Shown here: positions 7,849-15,427 of the stretch, piece after piece
Numbering within the stretch: the first letter of the stretch is position 1
Layout of the letters: the number at the start of each line of letters is the position of its first letter
Origin: Microbacterium marinilacus
GTDB lineage: Bacteria > Actinomycetota > Actinomycetes > Actinomycetales > Microbacteriaceae
Length of the DNA stretch: 64,000 bases
Reading direction: 5' to 3'
Assembly (NCBI RefSeq): GCF_019753765.1
Contig: NZ_JAIJZW010000003.1
Location: forward strand, 1 to 64,000
Notes under the pieces: model-generated
Database searches by the model: none
What the model was told of the DNA's origin: nothing
Seen by the model: the letters and a program-made list of their open reading frames with translations, nothing else
Translations under genes and position numbers: made by a program

Positions 7849-8753
7849 GCGACGCCGCCGCCTCGACGAGGACGGCGCTGATCACCGGCACCTCCACCGG
7901 CATCGGCCGCGCCACGGCGGAGACGCTTCTGTCGCAGGGTCACACCGTGTACGCGACCATGCGCGACCCCGAAGGACGCAACGCCCGGGCCGCGTCCGAG
8001 CTCGAGAGCTTCGCGCGCGCGCAACCGGGAACCGTGCGTGTGGCGGACCTCGACGTCACCTCGCAGGCGTCGGCGGATGCCGCCGTCCAGCGCGTGATCG
8101 ACGAGGCAGGCCGGCTCGACGCCGTCGTCCACAACGCCGGCCACTTGTTCGTCGGATACACAGAGGCGTTCACCGAGGACGATCTCACCCACCTCCTCGA
8201 CGTGAACGCCGTCGGGGCGCATCGCGTGAACCGTGCAGCGCTCCCGCACCTCCGCGCGCAGCGCTTCGGGACGCTGCTGTACGTGGGGAGCACGATCCTC
8301 GTCACGACCCCGCCGTTCCTCGGACCCTATGTGGCGTCGAAAGCCGCCTTCGACGCCCTGGCTGTCGTCACCTCGTACGAGGTATCCCAGTTCGGGATCG
8401 AGACGTCGATCGTCATGCCCGGGGCGATCACCCAAGGCACCAACCATTTCCCAGGAGCAAGCCACGCCAGCGACACGGCGGTGACGACCCAGTACGCCGA
8501 CCTCGACGCGCTCGTGGCACGCACCGACGAGGCCCACGACGGGCTTTTCGACCCCGAGCATCCGGCGGACCCGCAGAGCGTTGCCGACGAAGTCGCACGG
8601 ATCCTCGCGCTCCCGGCGGGACGCAAGCCCTTCCGTTCCGTGGTGGACGCCGCTCAGGCGGGGGTGGACCACGTCATGGCTTTCAGCGACCTCACCCGAG
8701 AGGCGTTCGTCCGCCGACTCGGCTTCGGGGAGACGCTGGAGCTCAAGCGATGA
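7845..8753 (+). CDS. Short-chain dehydrogenase/reductase, second gene of the TetR-controlled pair
   Basis: The 302-residue SDR starts at GTG 7845 inside the preceding stop codon. It contains TGTSTGIGRATAETLL for NAD(P) binding, the altered NNAG motif HNAG, the serine in LYVGSTILVTTPP, and active-site YVASK. The extended C-terminus (DPEHPADPQSVADEVARIL...FRSVVDAAQAGVDHV) resembles larger SDRs of the oxidoreductase group near 17-beta-HSD-like proteins. Together with the upstream FabG-like enzyme it may carry out sequential redox steps on one compound. The substrate is unknown, and the TetR regulator probably senses it. Confidence 0.85.
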   Translation: MSDAAASTRTALITGTSTGIGRATAETLLSQGHTVYATMRDPEGRNARAASELESFARAQPGTVRVADLDVTSQASADAAVQRVIDEAGRLDAVVHNAGHLFVGYTEAFTEDDLTHLLDVNAVGAHRVNRAALPHLRAQRFGTLLYVGSTILVTTPPFLGPYVASKAAFDALAVVTSYEVSQFGIETSIVMPGAITQGTNHFPGASHASDTAVTTQYADLDALVARTDEAHDGLFDPEHPADPQSVADEVARILALPAGRKPFRSVVDAAQAGVDHVMAFSDLTREAFVRRLGFGETLELKR

Positions 8754-8880
8754 TCCGTTCCGTCGCGGGTCCCACAGACGGGAGGCGGTGCGGTGCGACG
8801 GGCGGGAGCCGCCGGATCCGTCAGCCGATCCTTCGCGATCGTCCGAGCGGTGGCCGCTCGTGCGGTGTCAGGATGGTGCG

Positions 8881-9558
8881 GTGACCGAACCTGCATCCGG
8901 GCTGCAGGACCATCCAGGGGCTCGTCCTGACATGTCGTCCGTGCGGCTCTTCGACGGACGACTGCACATCGATCCCGTCCGCGCCATCCGGGGCGCCCTT
9001 CAGATCGAGGACGGCGTGATCTCTTACGTCGGGCCGGAACGGGCCGGCGGCGAGACGTCGGCTCCGCCTCGTGTCGACCTCCGCGGGGCGTCGGTCGTGC
9101 CCCTTCAGGTCCGCGGTGCTGTGGGGGCCAGACGTGACTCAGATCCCGAGGCGTACGACCTCGTGCCGGGGAACCCCGCGACCTTCGCGATCGTGTCGCG
9201 ACGCGTCAGCGCCGCCGAGGTCCGAGGAACGCTGATGATCCGTCCCGCCGACCTCGTCGCCATCGTCGTGGCAGGTGAGCTCGTCGCGTGGGAGGGCGAG
9301 CCCGTCGCCGGCGTCACCGTCGATGTCGCCGCGGATTGGGAGGGGGCGTGGGAGGACCCCTCCCACGCCCTCGAGCAACACCTTCTGCCCGGAGGGCGGT
9401 ACAGCGAGACCCGCAGCGGTCGGACCGACGCGTACACCGGTCGGTACTGGACGCGCGGCGACTGCATCGTGTACCTCGATGACAGCGGCTTCTGGGCGTT
9501 CGGCGTCCAGCATCGCGGCACGCTTTTCCACGCGGACTTCGTCATGCGACGGGCTTAG
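8881..9558 (+). CDS. Atu4866-domain protein fused to an amidohydrolase-like composite domain
   Basis: The 225-residue product has two parts. Residues about 19-150 look like the N- and C-terminal beta strands of amidohydrolases: LFDGRLHIDPVRAIRGALQI, a VDLRGASVVP stretch, then directly LVPGNPATFAIVS and IVVAGELVAWEG. The metal-binding TIM barrel that normally lies between them is missing. Residues about 165-225 match the Atu4866 family (LLPGGRYSETRSGRTDAYTGRYW, YLDDSGFWAFG, LFHADFVMRRA), a small beta-barrel of unknown function suspected to bind ligands. The start is GTG 8881. With no barrel and no metal ligands it cannot be a normal hydrolase; binding or sensing is more likely. Confidence 0.7.
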   Translation: MTEPASGLQDHPGARPDMSSVRLFDGRLHIDPVRAIRGALQIEDGVISYVGPERAGGETSAPPRVDLRGASVVPLQVRGAVGARRDSDPEAYDLVPGNPATFAIVSRRVSAAEVRGTLMIRPADLVAIVVAGELVAWEGEPVAGVTVDVAADWEGAWEDPSHALEQHLLPGGRYSETRSGRTDAYTGRYWTRGDCIVYLDDSGFWAFGVQHRGTLFHADFVMRRA

Positions 9559-9572
9559 CCCGCGCGCGGTCT

Positions 9573-9592
9573 GAGCCCGTCGCGGGCTCTCC
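9573..9592. terminator. Hairpin terminator between convergent genes
   Basis: GAGCCCG-TCG-CGGGCTC forms a perfect seven-pair stem with a tight loop, 14 bases after the Atu4866-protein stop and just before the convergent small gene's stop. It is followed by TCTCC rather than a U-tract. It could serve both directions. Confidence 0.6.
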
Positions 9593-9606
9593 GTGCCACC
9601 GGTGGG

Positions 9607-9768
9607 TCACGTGCTTCCTCGAACGATGCCGGCGTCATCGTCTGCATCGACGACGACGACGTCGCCGGCGGCGAGGAGCCGTGTCATCGGCCACTCGGGG
9701 CGGAGGACGTCGAGGTCAGCGAGGAAGTCGACGTGAGCGACCGCCGCGCCCCCGGGCGTGCCGGCCAT
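9607..9768 (-). CDS. Small conserved-position hypothetical protein (53 aa), third gene of an orphan cassette
   Basis: This short ORF starts at ATG 9768, one base after the stop of the upstream gene (TGACATGG). It encodes an acidic 53-residue product beginning MAGTPGGAAVAHVDFLADLD and ending DADDDAGIVRGST, with a run of Val and Asp in the middle. The same TGA-C-ATG junction is used between the two upstream genes, which argues that it is a real member of the transcription unit. No membrane segment, signal or motif is visible. The function is unknown, and it could be a regulatory or accessory subunit. Confidence 0.5.
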   Translation of the reverse strand: MAGTPGGAAVAHVDFLADLDVLRPEWPMTRLLAAGDVVVVDADDDAGIVRGST

Positions 9769-9769
9769 G

Positions 9770-10261
9770 TCAGATGTCCCGTTCGAGGACGACGTCGCGG
9801 ACCGTACGGTGACGGATCTCGTCCCAGCTCAGCAGCACGTCTCCCGTGAGGACGAGGCCGATGTTCCCGTCGGCGCACTCGTGAAGCCTGCTGCGCAGCG
9901 CGCCGGCGTCCTCGCAGCCGGTGGCATCGAGGAACACCACGTCGGTCGAGTAGCCGCGCCGCCGTTCGAGGTCGTGGTTCGCGACCTTCGCCAGCCGAGC
10001 GGCAGCTCGCGCGAGGCGCGTGGAGCGTCCGCTTCGCGCTCGCACGTAGACGACGACGATGCGGCGCAGGTCGAGCATGGTCGACGCCAGTCGCGTCACC
10101 GCGTGAGTCGCGCGCGCGAGCTGCTTGGCCGCTGCCGTCTCGGTGACCTCGCGGAGGTCCGTCGCCCACACGATCGCCGTGTCCGCGCCGTCGGCTCGGC
10201 GATCCAAGCTCGTGAGATCGAACGGGAAACGCTCGTCTCCTAGGACGATGGTGCGTCCCAT
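9770..10261 (-). CDS. Hypothetical protein, second gene of an orphan three-gene cassette
   Basis: The 163-residue product starts MGRTIVLGDERFPFDLTSLDRR. It alternates hydrophobic strands with basic helices: TAIVWATDLREV, LRRIVVVYVRARSGRSTRLARAAARLAKVANHDLERRRGYSTDVVFLD, NIGLVLTGDVLLSWDE. The pattern looks like an alpha/beta soluble protein, but no nucleotide-binding loop or catalytic signature is recognisable. The start is one base after the upstream stop (TGACATGG), so translation is probably coupled. No homologue with a known function comes to mind. Confidence 0.6.
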   Translation of the reverse strand: MGRTIVLGDERFPFDLTSLDRRADGADTAIVWATDLREVTETAAAKQLARATHAVTRLASTMLDLRRIVVVYVRARSGRSTRLARAAARLAKVANHDLERRRGYSTDVVFLDATGCEDAGALRSRLHECADGNIGLVLTGDVLLSWDEIRHRTVRDVVLERDI

Positions 10262-10262
10262 G

Positions 10263-10766
10263 TCAGCGATCACGTCCCGTTGCTGCGCCTCGGCGGATGT
10301 CGCGCCGGGTGAACAGGCCCGCACACGGGACGGCGACCACGTCTCCGGCGGTGACGTCGGCCGGCACAAGGGAGGTGGCTCGCAGCCCATCGACGACGAT
10401 GGCGTTCGTCACGCTCGCCGTCGAAGCGCGTCCGATGAGACGGAGGTCGGTCCAGGACGGATCCGCGTGCGTGAGGTCGGCGTCGAGTCGGAGCGCCAGG
10501 CCGTCGGCGAGTCGCTCGACATGCACCACGCGGGTGAGGACCACCGTGATGTCGTCTCGGACGGTGCGTCCATCACGGGCGTGACCGACCGTGTGCTCGC
10601 CGGTGTGGACGCAAGGGGTGTCGCAGAGCCGGGCGAGGCCGTCGAGAGATATCGCGTCGATGATGACATCGACGGTCGTGGCTTCGGTGTGGTCCGGCCA
10701 ACGGGTCGCCCGCAAGGGGTCGGGCAGGCTTCGCCGAAGCGTCGGAAGAAGCGTGGTCAAGGTCAT
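10263..10766 (-). CDS. Hypothetical protein, first gene of an orphan three-gene cassette
   Basis: This 167-residue protein is predicted to be soluble and rich in beta strands. Visible landmarks are TTLLPTLRRSLPDPLRATRWPD at the N-terminus, LCDTPCVHTGE with two cysteines near residues 47-51, and a C-terminal half RLIGRASTASVTNAIVVDG...LVPADVTAGDVVAVPCAGLFTRRDIRRG. The cysteines could bind metal or form a disulfide, but that is speculation. It leads a compact unit with the 163- and 53-residue genes, both joined by the same one-base spacer. It is not recognised as any characterised family. Confidence 0.6.
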   Translation of the reverse strand: MTLTTLLPTLRRSLPDPLRATRWPDHTEATTVDVIIDAISLDGLARLCDTPCVHTGEHTVGHARDGRTVRDDITVVLTRVVHVERLADGLALRLDADLTHADPSWTDLRLIGRASTASVTNAIVVDGLRATSLVPADVTAGDVVAVPCAGLFTRRDIRRGAATGRDR

Positions 10767-10906
10767 GACACCGGTCTACGGCACTGCGGCGGGCGTAGCG
10801 CACATCCGTACGAGACCCATACGCGACCCGCGTGCCGGTGCCGTGTCGGCGGGGCCGTGCGCATGGATTCCATGAGGGGCACTTCCCCGCTTTCGCTGCG
10901 CTGCAG

Positions 10907-11467
10907 ATGGTTATGGGCATGATCCACGATCCGCGTAGGGCTCCGACCTTCACTTCTCGCGACTCCGACGGGGTCCTCCCGCGTTCGCTGCGATTGCATG
11001 TGTCGGCCCGGTGGGGCCGATTCACCCGGTCGGTGTCCCGCGGCGGGATCCTCGTGGAGGAGCTCACAGTGCTCCCCCCGGGCGCGACCTCCCATGATCG
11101 GGCGTTGCTGCGCCTGTTCGCGTTCGCTCCGATGCTCGGTGTCGGGGCGGGCGTCCTGCTCGGTCTGCTCTGGCTGGGTCAGACGCCGTGGGTGGTGACG
11201 GTCGCGCTCGCAGGCGGAGCGCTGATGCTGACCGTCACCGCGCGCGCGACACGACGGTTGCGTTCGCAGAGCCGCCGCCTCGTTCACGTCGTCGACCTTC
11301 TGTCTTCAGAGCCGCCGGCGGACGGCGAGAGCCGGCGAGTCATCGCGTCGTGCGTGAGCAGGTTGCGTGATCTCGACACTCGCGCGGGGGAGCTGTCGCC
11401 GGTCGAGTACGAACTCGGATGGGCCAGGATCTACGCCGCCCTTCCCAGCTCGTGTGCTCGACGGTGA
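10907..11467 (+). CDS. DUF6611-like membrane protein (copy A)
   Basis: The product (186 residues from ATG 10907; ATG 10913 or 10919 are alternatives) has an extracytoplasmic-like start with ARWGRFTRSVSRGGILVEELTVLPPG. Two adjacent membrane helices follow (about residues 68-115), then a basic, soluble C-terminal helix ending SPVEYELGWARIYAAL. The WGxFxxSVxRxG...LxVxPPG opening and the paired helices match a small actinobacterial family I remember as DUF6611, and the protein at 14192-14728 is a second copy. The role is unknown. No clear ribosome binding site fixes the start. Confidence 0.6.
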   Translation: MVMGMIHDPRRAPTFTSRDSDGVLPRSLRLHVSARWGRFTRSVSRGGILVEELTVLPPGATSHDRALLRLFAFAPMLGVGAGVLLGLLWLGQTPWVVTVALAGGALMLTVTARATRRLRSQSRRLVHVVDLLSSEPPADGESRRVIASCVSRLRDLDTRAGELSPVEYELGWARIYAALPSSCARR

Positions 11468-11527
11468 CGGAGGTACGGTTCATCGCTGCTCCGATCGACG
11501 TGCTCGCGTGCAGGAGTGGGCTGCCGC

Positions 11528-12718
11528 CTAGAGCGACTCGATGATGGCGGCCGCCGCTTCGACGCCCCGCTCCGCCGACATGACGGCCGCGGCGTCGGCG
11601 ACGGCTCCGCGCCGACCCGCGGCGTCGTCGAGGGCGTTGCCGACGTTCTTCGTCGTCAGCCCGTTTCTCGGAAGCGGTCTCCCCGCGAGGCCGGCGCGAT
11701 GGAGACGGTCTGCCCAGAAGGGCTGGTCGGCGAGGAACGGCACGACGACGGACGGCGCGCCCGCACGGGTCGCGGCATGGACCGTTCCCGCGCCTCCGTG
11801 GTGGACGGCGACCTGCGCACCCGGCAGGACCGCATCGTGCGGCACCGCTCTGCGGACGAGGACGTCGTCGCCGCCCGCTCGAGCGGGCACGGCGAGACCG
11901 CCCCACCCCGTCGACACGAGAACGCGCAACCCGCGTCGGCGGGCGCTCTCGACGATCGCCGCGCCGCGCACGGCCGCGTCGCCGCCCGTCATCGAGCCGA
12001 ACCCCGCGTAGACGAACGGGGCGTCGTCTGCCAGGAACGTCTCGAGCTCGTCGTCCACTCGGATCGGGGTGCCCGCTGCGCCCCAGTCGCCGGTGAGCGA
12101 CGTGTGCGGCGGCCAGTCGTCGGGACGGGGAAGCAGCGCCGGGCTGATCGGCACCAGGGTTCGCGCCGGTGCCGGGAGGGCGGGTGCTCTCCCAAGACCA
12201 AGCCGCCGAGCAGCCATCGCGACATCGTCGCGGAACATGCGCGCCGACAGGGCGACCAGCCGGTACGTCATGCGGTTCAACGTCGGTCCGAGATCGCGGG
12301 TCGTCGTGCCGGCAGCGGGGAACGCGCCCGTGGCGGTCACCACCGGCGTCAGCTCGACCAGGACGTGTGGGATCTCAAGACGAGAGGCGACCGCCGGCAC
12401 GGTGAGGAGCTTCGGGTGAGAGACGATCACATCGGGCTGCCACCGCATGGCCTCCGCCACGACCGAGGCGAGCGCCCGGCTCATCGCGGGCTTGATGCGC
12501 TCCCGGAACACGCGCATCGCTTGTCGAACGTCCTGCGCGACAGCCAGGTCTTCCACGCGCAGCCCCAGGCCGACGACATCGAGACCCTCTGCCTCCGCAT
12601 CGACGTCGTCCGGGGCGATCACTCGAACCTCGTGTGCTCGCCGCTGCAGGGCGTGCGCGAGCCGCAGGAACGGCTCGACGTCTCCGCGGCTCCCGAGGGT
12701 CGTCAGCAGTATGCGCAT
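11528..12718 (-). CDS. GT1-family glycosyltransferase (UDP-sugar:lipid/sterol or macrolide type)
   Basis: The 396-residue GT-B enzyme has the N-terminal acceptor domain signature LTTLGSRGDVEPFLRLAHALQRRAHEVRVIAP. The C-terminal nucleotide-sugar site HHGGAGTVHAATRAGAPSVVVPFLADQPFWADRLHRAGL is typical of the GT1/Glyco_transf_28 group, which includes sterol glucosyltransferases, rhamnosyltransferases and antibiotic-resistance MGTs. It probably transfers a sugar to a small hydrophobic acceptor, possibly a drug or membrane lipid. ATG 12718 lies 11 bases after the nhaA stop and follows GATGAGGCG, so it is co-transcribed with nhaA. Confidence 0.85.
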   Translation of the reverse strand: MRILLTTLGSRGDVEPFLRLAHALQRRAHEVRVIAPDDVDAEAEGLDVVGLGLRVEDLAVAQDVRQAMRVFRERIKPAMSRALASVVAEAMRWQPDVIVSHPKLLTVPAVASRLEIPHVLVELTPVVTATGAFPAAGTTTRDLGPTLNRMTYRLVALSARMFRDDVAMAARRLGLGRAPALPAPARTLVPISPALLPRPDDWPPHTSLTGDWGAAGTPIRVDDELETFLADDAPFVYAGFGSMTGGDAAVRGAAIVESARRRGLRVLVSTGWGGLAVPARAGGDDVLVRRAVPHDAVLPGAQVAVHHGGAGTVHAATRAGAPSVVVPFLADQPFWADRLHRAGLAGRPLPRNGLTTKNVGNALDDAAGRRGAVADAAAVMSAERGVEAAAAIIESL

Positions 12719-12729
12719 CGCCTCATCCC

Positions 12730-13989
12730 TCAGTCGTCGCCGATGCGCGCGGTGTCGGTGTCGACGGCGCCGTCCTCGTTCATGTCCGCCGCACGGGCCT
12801 TGCGAGCGTCCCAGCGCAGCAGCGCTGCGGCCAGGCTGGCCGCGAGCATCGTGCCGATGAGGACGGCGATCTTCGCGCCGTCCGTGTGCTCGGTGTCGGG
12901 GAAGGAGAGCTCGGAGATCAGTAGCGACACGGTGAAGCCGATTCCCGTCAGCAGTCCGACGGGCAGCAGGTCGCGCAGGCCGATCGCGTCGGGCAGCCGC
13001 AGCGGCGTGAACCGCGTCACCAGCGCGGTGAAGCCGAGCACGCCGATGACCTTTCCCAGCACCAGGCCCGCGACGATCGCGAGCACCACCGGCTGCAGCA
13101 GCACGCCACCCGGTCCCTCGCCGTCGATCAGCGTGACGCCGGCGGAGAAGAAGGCGAACACGGGAAGCGCGATGCCCGACGAGAACGGGCGCACGGCCTC
13201 GTCGAAGCGGTGGGTGCGTGGCTCGCGGTCGAAGCGGATAGGACGTGCGGGGACGGTGAACCCCAGCAGTACGCCCGCGATGGTCGCATGCACGCCCGAG
13301 GCATGCATGAACCCCCACGCGATCGCGGCGACCGGCAGCAGCAGCCACCAGCGCGGGGTGCGCGTGCGGACCAGCACCGCGAACACGGCGACGCCCGCCA
13401 GCGCGATACCCAGCGCGACCATGTCGATCCCGCTGCTGTAGAACACCGCGATGACGATGATCGCGAGGAGGTCGTCGACGACGGCCAGCGTGAGGAGGAA
13501 GGTCCGCAGGGCGCGCGGCAGTCCGCGCCCGAAGATCGCCAGCACGGCGAGGGCGAAGGCGATGTCCGTCGCCGTCGGGATGGCCCACCCGTGGGCAGCG
13601 GTCCGATCGCCGCTGAGTCCCACGACGAGGACGAAGATGATCGCCGGGACGGCCATGCCGCCGACGGCGGCGAGCACCGGCACGGCCGCCTGTCGCGGAT
13701 TGCGGAGGCTGCCCGCGACGATCTCGTGCTTCAGCTCCACCCCGACGACGAAGAAGAACACCGCGAGCAGACCGTCGGCCGCCCACGTCGCCAGGCTCAG
13801 ATCGAGGTGCAGGGCCTCCGGCCCGATGGTGAACGCCGACAGCGAGGAGTACGCCTCTCGCCAGGGCGAGTTCGCCCAGATCAGTGCCGCCGCCGCCGCG
13901 GCGATCAGGATCAGGCCGCTGGTGGTCTCCGCCGTCACCCACCTGCGGACGCGAGCTCGGGTGTGTGCAATCCGGGAAGGTGCGCTCAA
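12730..13989 (-). CDS. nhaA: Na+/H+ antiporter NhaA
   Basis: The 419-residue integral membrane protein exchanges external protons for cytoplasmic sodium or lithium. Key family features are present: TAETTSGLILIAAAAAALIWANSPW at the start, FFFVVGVELKHEI, the aspartate in IPTATDIAFALAVLA (equivalent to E. coli D133), the pair AVVDDLLAI (D163/D164), the HASGVHATIAGVLLG helix, and GLLTGIGFTVSLLI (K300-region helix). The C-terminal 30 residues are hydrophilic. It is upstream of, and probably co-transcribed with, a glycosyltransferase, an uncommon pairing. It should help with salt and alkaline stress. Confidence 0.95.
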   Translation of the reverse strand: MSAPSRIAHTRARVRRWVTAETTSGLILIAAAAAALIWANSPWREAYSSLSAFTIGPEALHLDLSLATWAADGLLAVFFFVVGVELKHEIVAGSLRNPRQAAVPVLAAVGGMAVPAIIFVLVVGLSGDRTAAHGWAIPTATDIAFALAVLAIFGRGLPRALRTFLLTLAVVDDLLAIIVIAVFYSSGIDMVALGIALAGVAVFAVLVRTRTPRWWLLLPVAAIAWGFMHASGVHATIAGVLLGFTVPARPIRFDREPRTHRFDEAVRPFSSGIALPVFAFFSAGVTLIDGEGPGGVLLQPVVLAIVAGLVLGKVIGVLGFTALVTRFTPLRLPDAIGLRDLLPVGLLTGIGFTVSLLISELSFPDTEHTDGAKIAVLIGTMLAASLAAALLRWDARKARAADMNEDGAVDTDTARIGDD

Positions 13990-14191
13990 GAGTGTCCTCT
14001 CTGATCGGTCGCTGCCGACCGGGATCGGTCGACGTCGACGTCGACCAGACTTCCCGACACTCCACCGACGATCTTACCGGAGCGGCTCGTCGCATGGAGA
14101 ACGTGAGGAGATCCGCGTTTCTGCGGCCCGAGCCGTATGGGTGTCGTGAGGGGGGCTCCCCCGAGCGAGCCGCAAGCGCGACGATGCGGGG

Positions 14192-14728
14192 ATGAAGAGC
14201 AGTCTGATGGATCAGCCGCGCGCGGCGAGATCGACGTCTCGCACACCGTCGGCGCGGTGGGGATACGTGTCGCGTTCAGTCGGTCGGTACGGCGCGGTCT
14301 CGGTGCGGCTCGTCGTGTATCCGCCCGACTCGGATCCGCGCGACCTGCTGTCCGCCGACCTCTTCCGTTTCTTCGTCCCCTGCGCCGTGGTGCTCGGCCT
14401 CACCGGAGCGCTGGCACTCTGCGCCGCCGGCGTTCCCGTCGGTTCTGCGGCCGCCATCGTTCTGGCTGTTCTGGTGCCCGTCGGCGTCTTCATGGGCTTC
14501 CGAGCGGCGCCGGTGAACCGTCGTGCGGTCTCGTTGTGGTCTTGCAGGTCCGCCTTCCACGTCGATCGCGCAGCCCTCGCCGCTGAGCAGCGGGCCGAGT
14601 CGCTCGCGCATGTGCTCCAGAGCGCCGCCGAGGATTACCGGCAGGGTCGAAGCCCGCACGCCGTTCTCCAGAGTGAGTGGCAGGCGGCGTTCGACGACAT
14701 CACGAGCGGTCAGGCCCGCCGGGGCTGA
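14192..14728 (+). CDS. DUF6611-like membrane protein (copy B)
   Basis: The 178-residue paralogue of the protein at 10907-11467 has ARWGYVSRSVGRYGAVSVRLVVYPPDSDPRD. Two membrane helices follow (FFVPCAVVLGLTGALALCAAG and AAAIVLAVLVPVGVFMGF), then a soluble tail with one potential helix rich in Ala, Glu and Arg. Its stop lies three bases from the convergent kdpE stop, so the two transcripts must overlap. The two copies bracket the nhaA-glycosyltransferase operon. No function is known. Confidence 0.6.
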   Translation: MKSSLMDQPRAARSTSRTPSARWGYVSRSVGRYGAVSVRLVVYPPDSDPRDLLSADLFRFFVPCAVVLGLTGALALCAAGVPVGSAAAIVLAVLVPVGVFMGFRAAPVNRRAVSLWSCRSAFHVDRAALAAEQRAESLAHVLQSAAEDYRQGRSPHAVLQSEWQAAFDDITSGQARRG

Positions 14729-14731
14729 CCG

Positions 14732-15427
14732 CTACTCAGCGGCGAGGCCCTCGATGCGGTATCCCATTCCCGGCGCTGTCAGGATGTGGACCGGGTTGGA
14801 AGGATCGGACTCGAGCTTCTTCCTCAGCTGTGAGACGTAGAGGCGGAGATACCCGGTGTCCTCCGCGTGTTCCGTGCCCCAGATCGTGGTGAGAAGCGTC
14901 TGACGGGTCACCAGCCTCCCCGCATTGCGGATCAGGATGTCGATGACCTGCCACTCGGTGGGTGTCAGCCTGATCTGCCGCACGCCGTCGGCGGTGCTGC
15001 GGGTGACGCTGCGCGCCGCGAGGTCGATGATCACGTCGCCGAGCCTCACGACGGCGGCCGTCTCCTCCTGCGGCACGCGCCGGGTCAGCGCCCGGATGCG
15101 CGCGAGGAGCTCCTCCACGGCGAACGGCTTGGTGATGTAGTCGTCTGCCCCCGCATCGAGAGCCTCGACCTTGTCGGAGGCCCCTGAGCGCCCCGACACG
15201 ACGAGGATCGGGGCCGTGGACCAGCCACGGATGCCGTGGATGACCTCGATGCCGTTGAGCTCAGGCATCCCGAGGTCGAGGAGGAAGATGTCGGGGTGGT
15301 GGTCGATCGCCGCGGCGATCGCCTGCGCGCCGTCGGCAGCGGTGACGATGCTGTACCCCTTCGCGGTGAGGGTGATGCGAAGCGCGCGCAGGATCTGAGG
15401 GTCGTCGTCCGCGATGAGGATCTTCAT
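14732..15427 (-). CDS. kdpE: KdpE response regulator
   Basis: The 231-residue OmpR/PhoB-type regulator activates the kdp operon when phosphorylated by KdpD. The receiver domain begins KILIADDDPQILRALRITL with acidic pocket residues at 8-9, the phospho-acceptor Asp in IFLLDLGMPELNG (near residue 52), and the conserved Lys in DYITKPFAVEELLARIRAL. The winged-helix DNA-binding domain follows with IRLTPTEWQVIDILIRNAGRLVTRQTLL and the YLRLYVSQLRKKLE recognition segment. Its ATG overlaps the kdpD stop (ATGA), giving coupled translation at the end of the operon. Confidence 0.96.
   Translation of the reverse strand: MKILIADDDPQILRALRITLTAKGYSIVTAADGAQAIAAAIDHHPDIFLLDLGMPELNGIEVIHGIRGWSTAPILVVSGRSGASDKVEALDAGADDYITKPFAVEELLARIRALTRRVPQEETAAVVRLGDVIIDLAARSVTRSTADGVRQIRLTPTEWQVIDILIRNAGRLVTRQTLLTTIWGTEHAEDTGYLRLYVSQLRKKLESDPSNPVHILTAPGMGYRIEGLAAE

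Noticed and set aside
11528-14095. An 855-codon frame spanning nhaA and the glycosyltransferase
   Set aside because: Only the first-strand 1.2 kb encodes a real protein (the glycosyltransferase); the rest is an out-of-frame shadow of nhaA.
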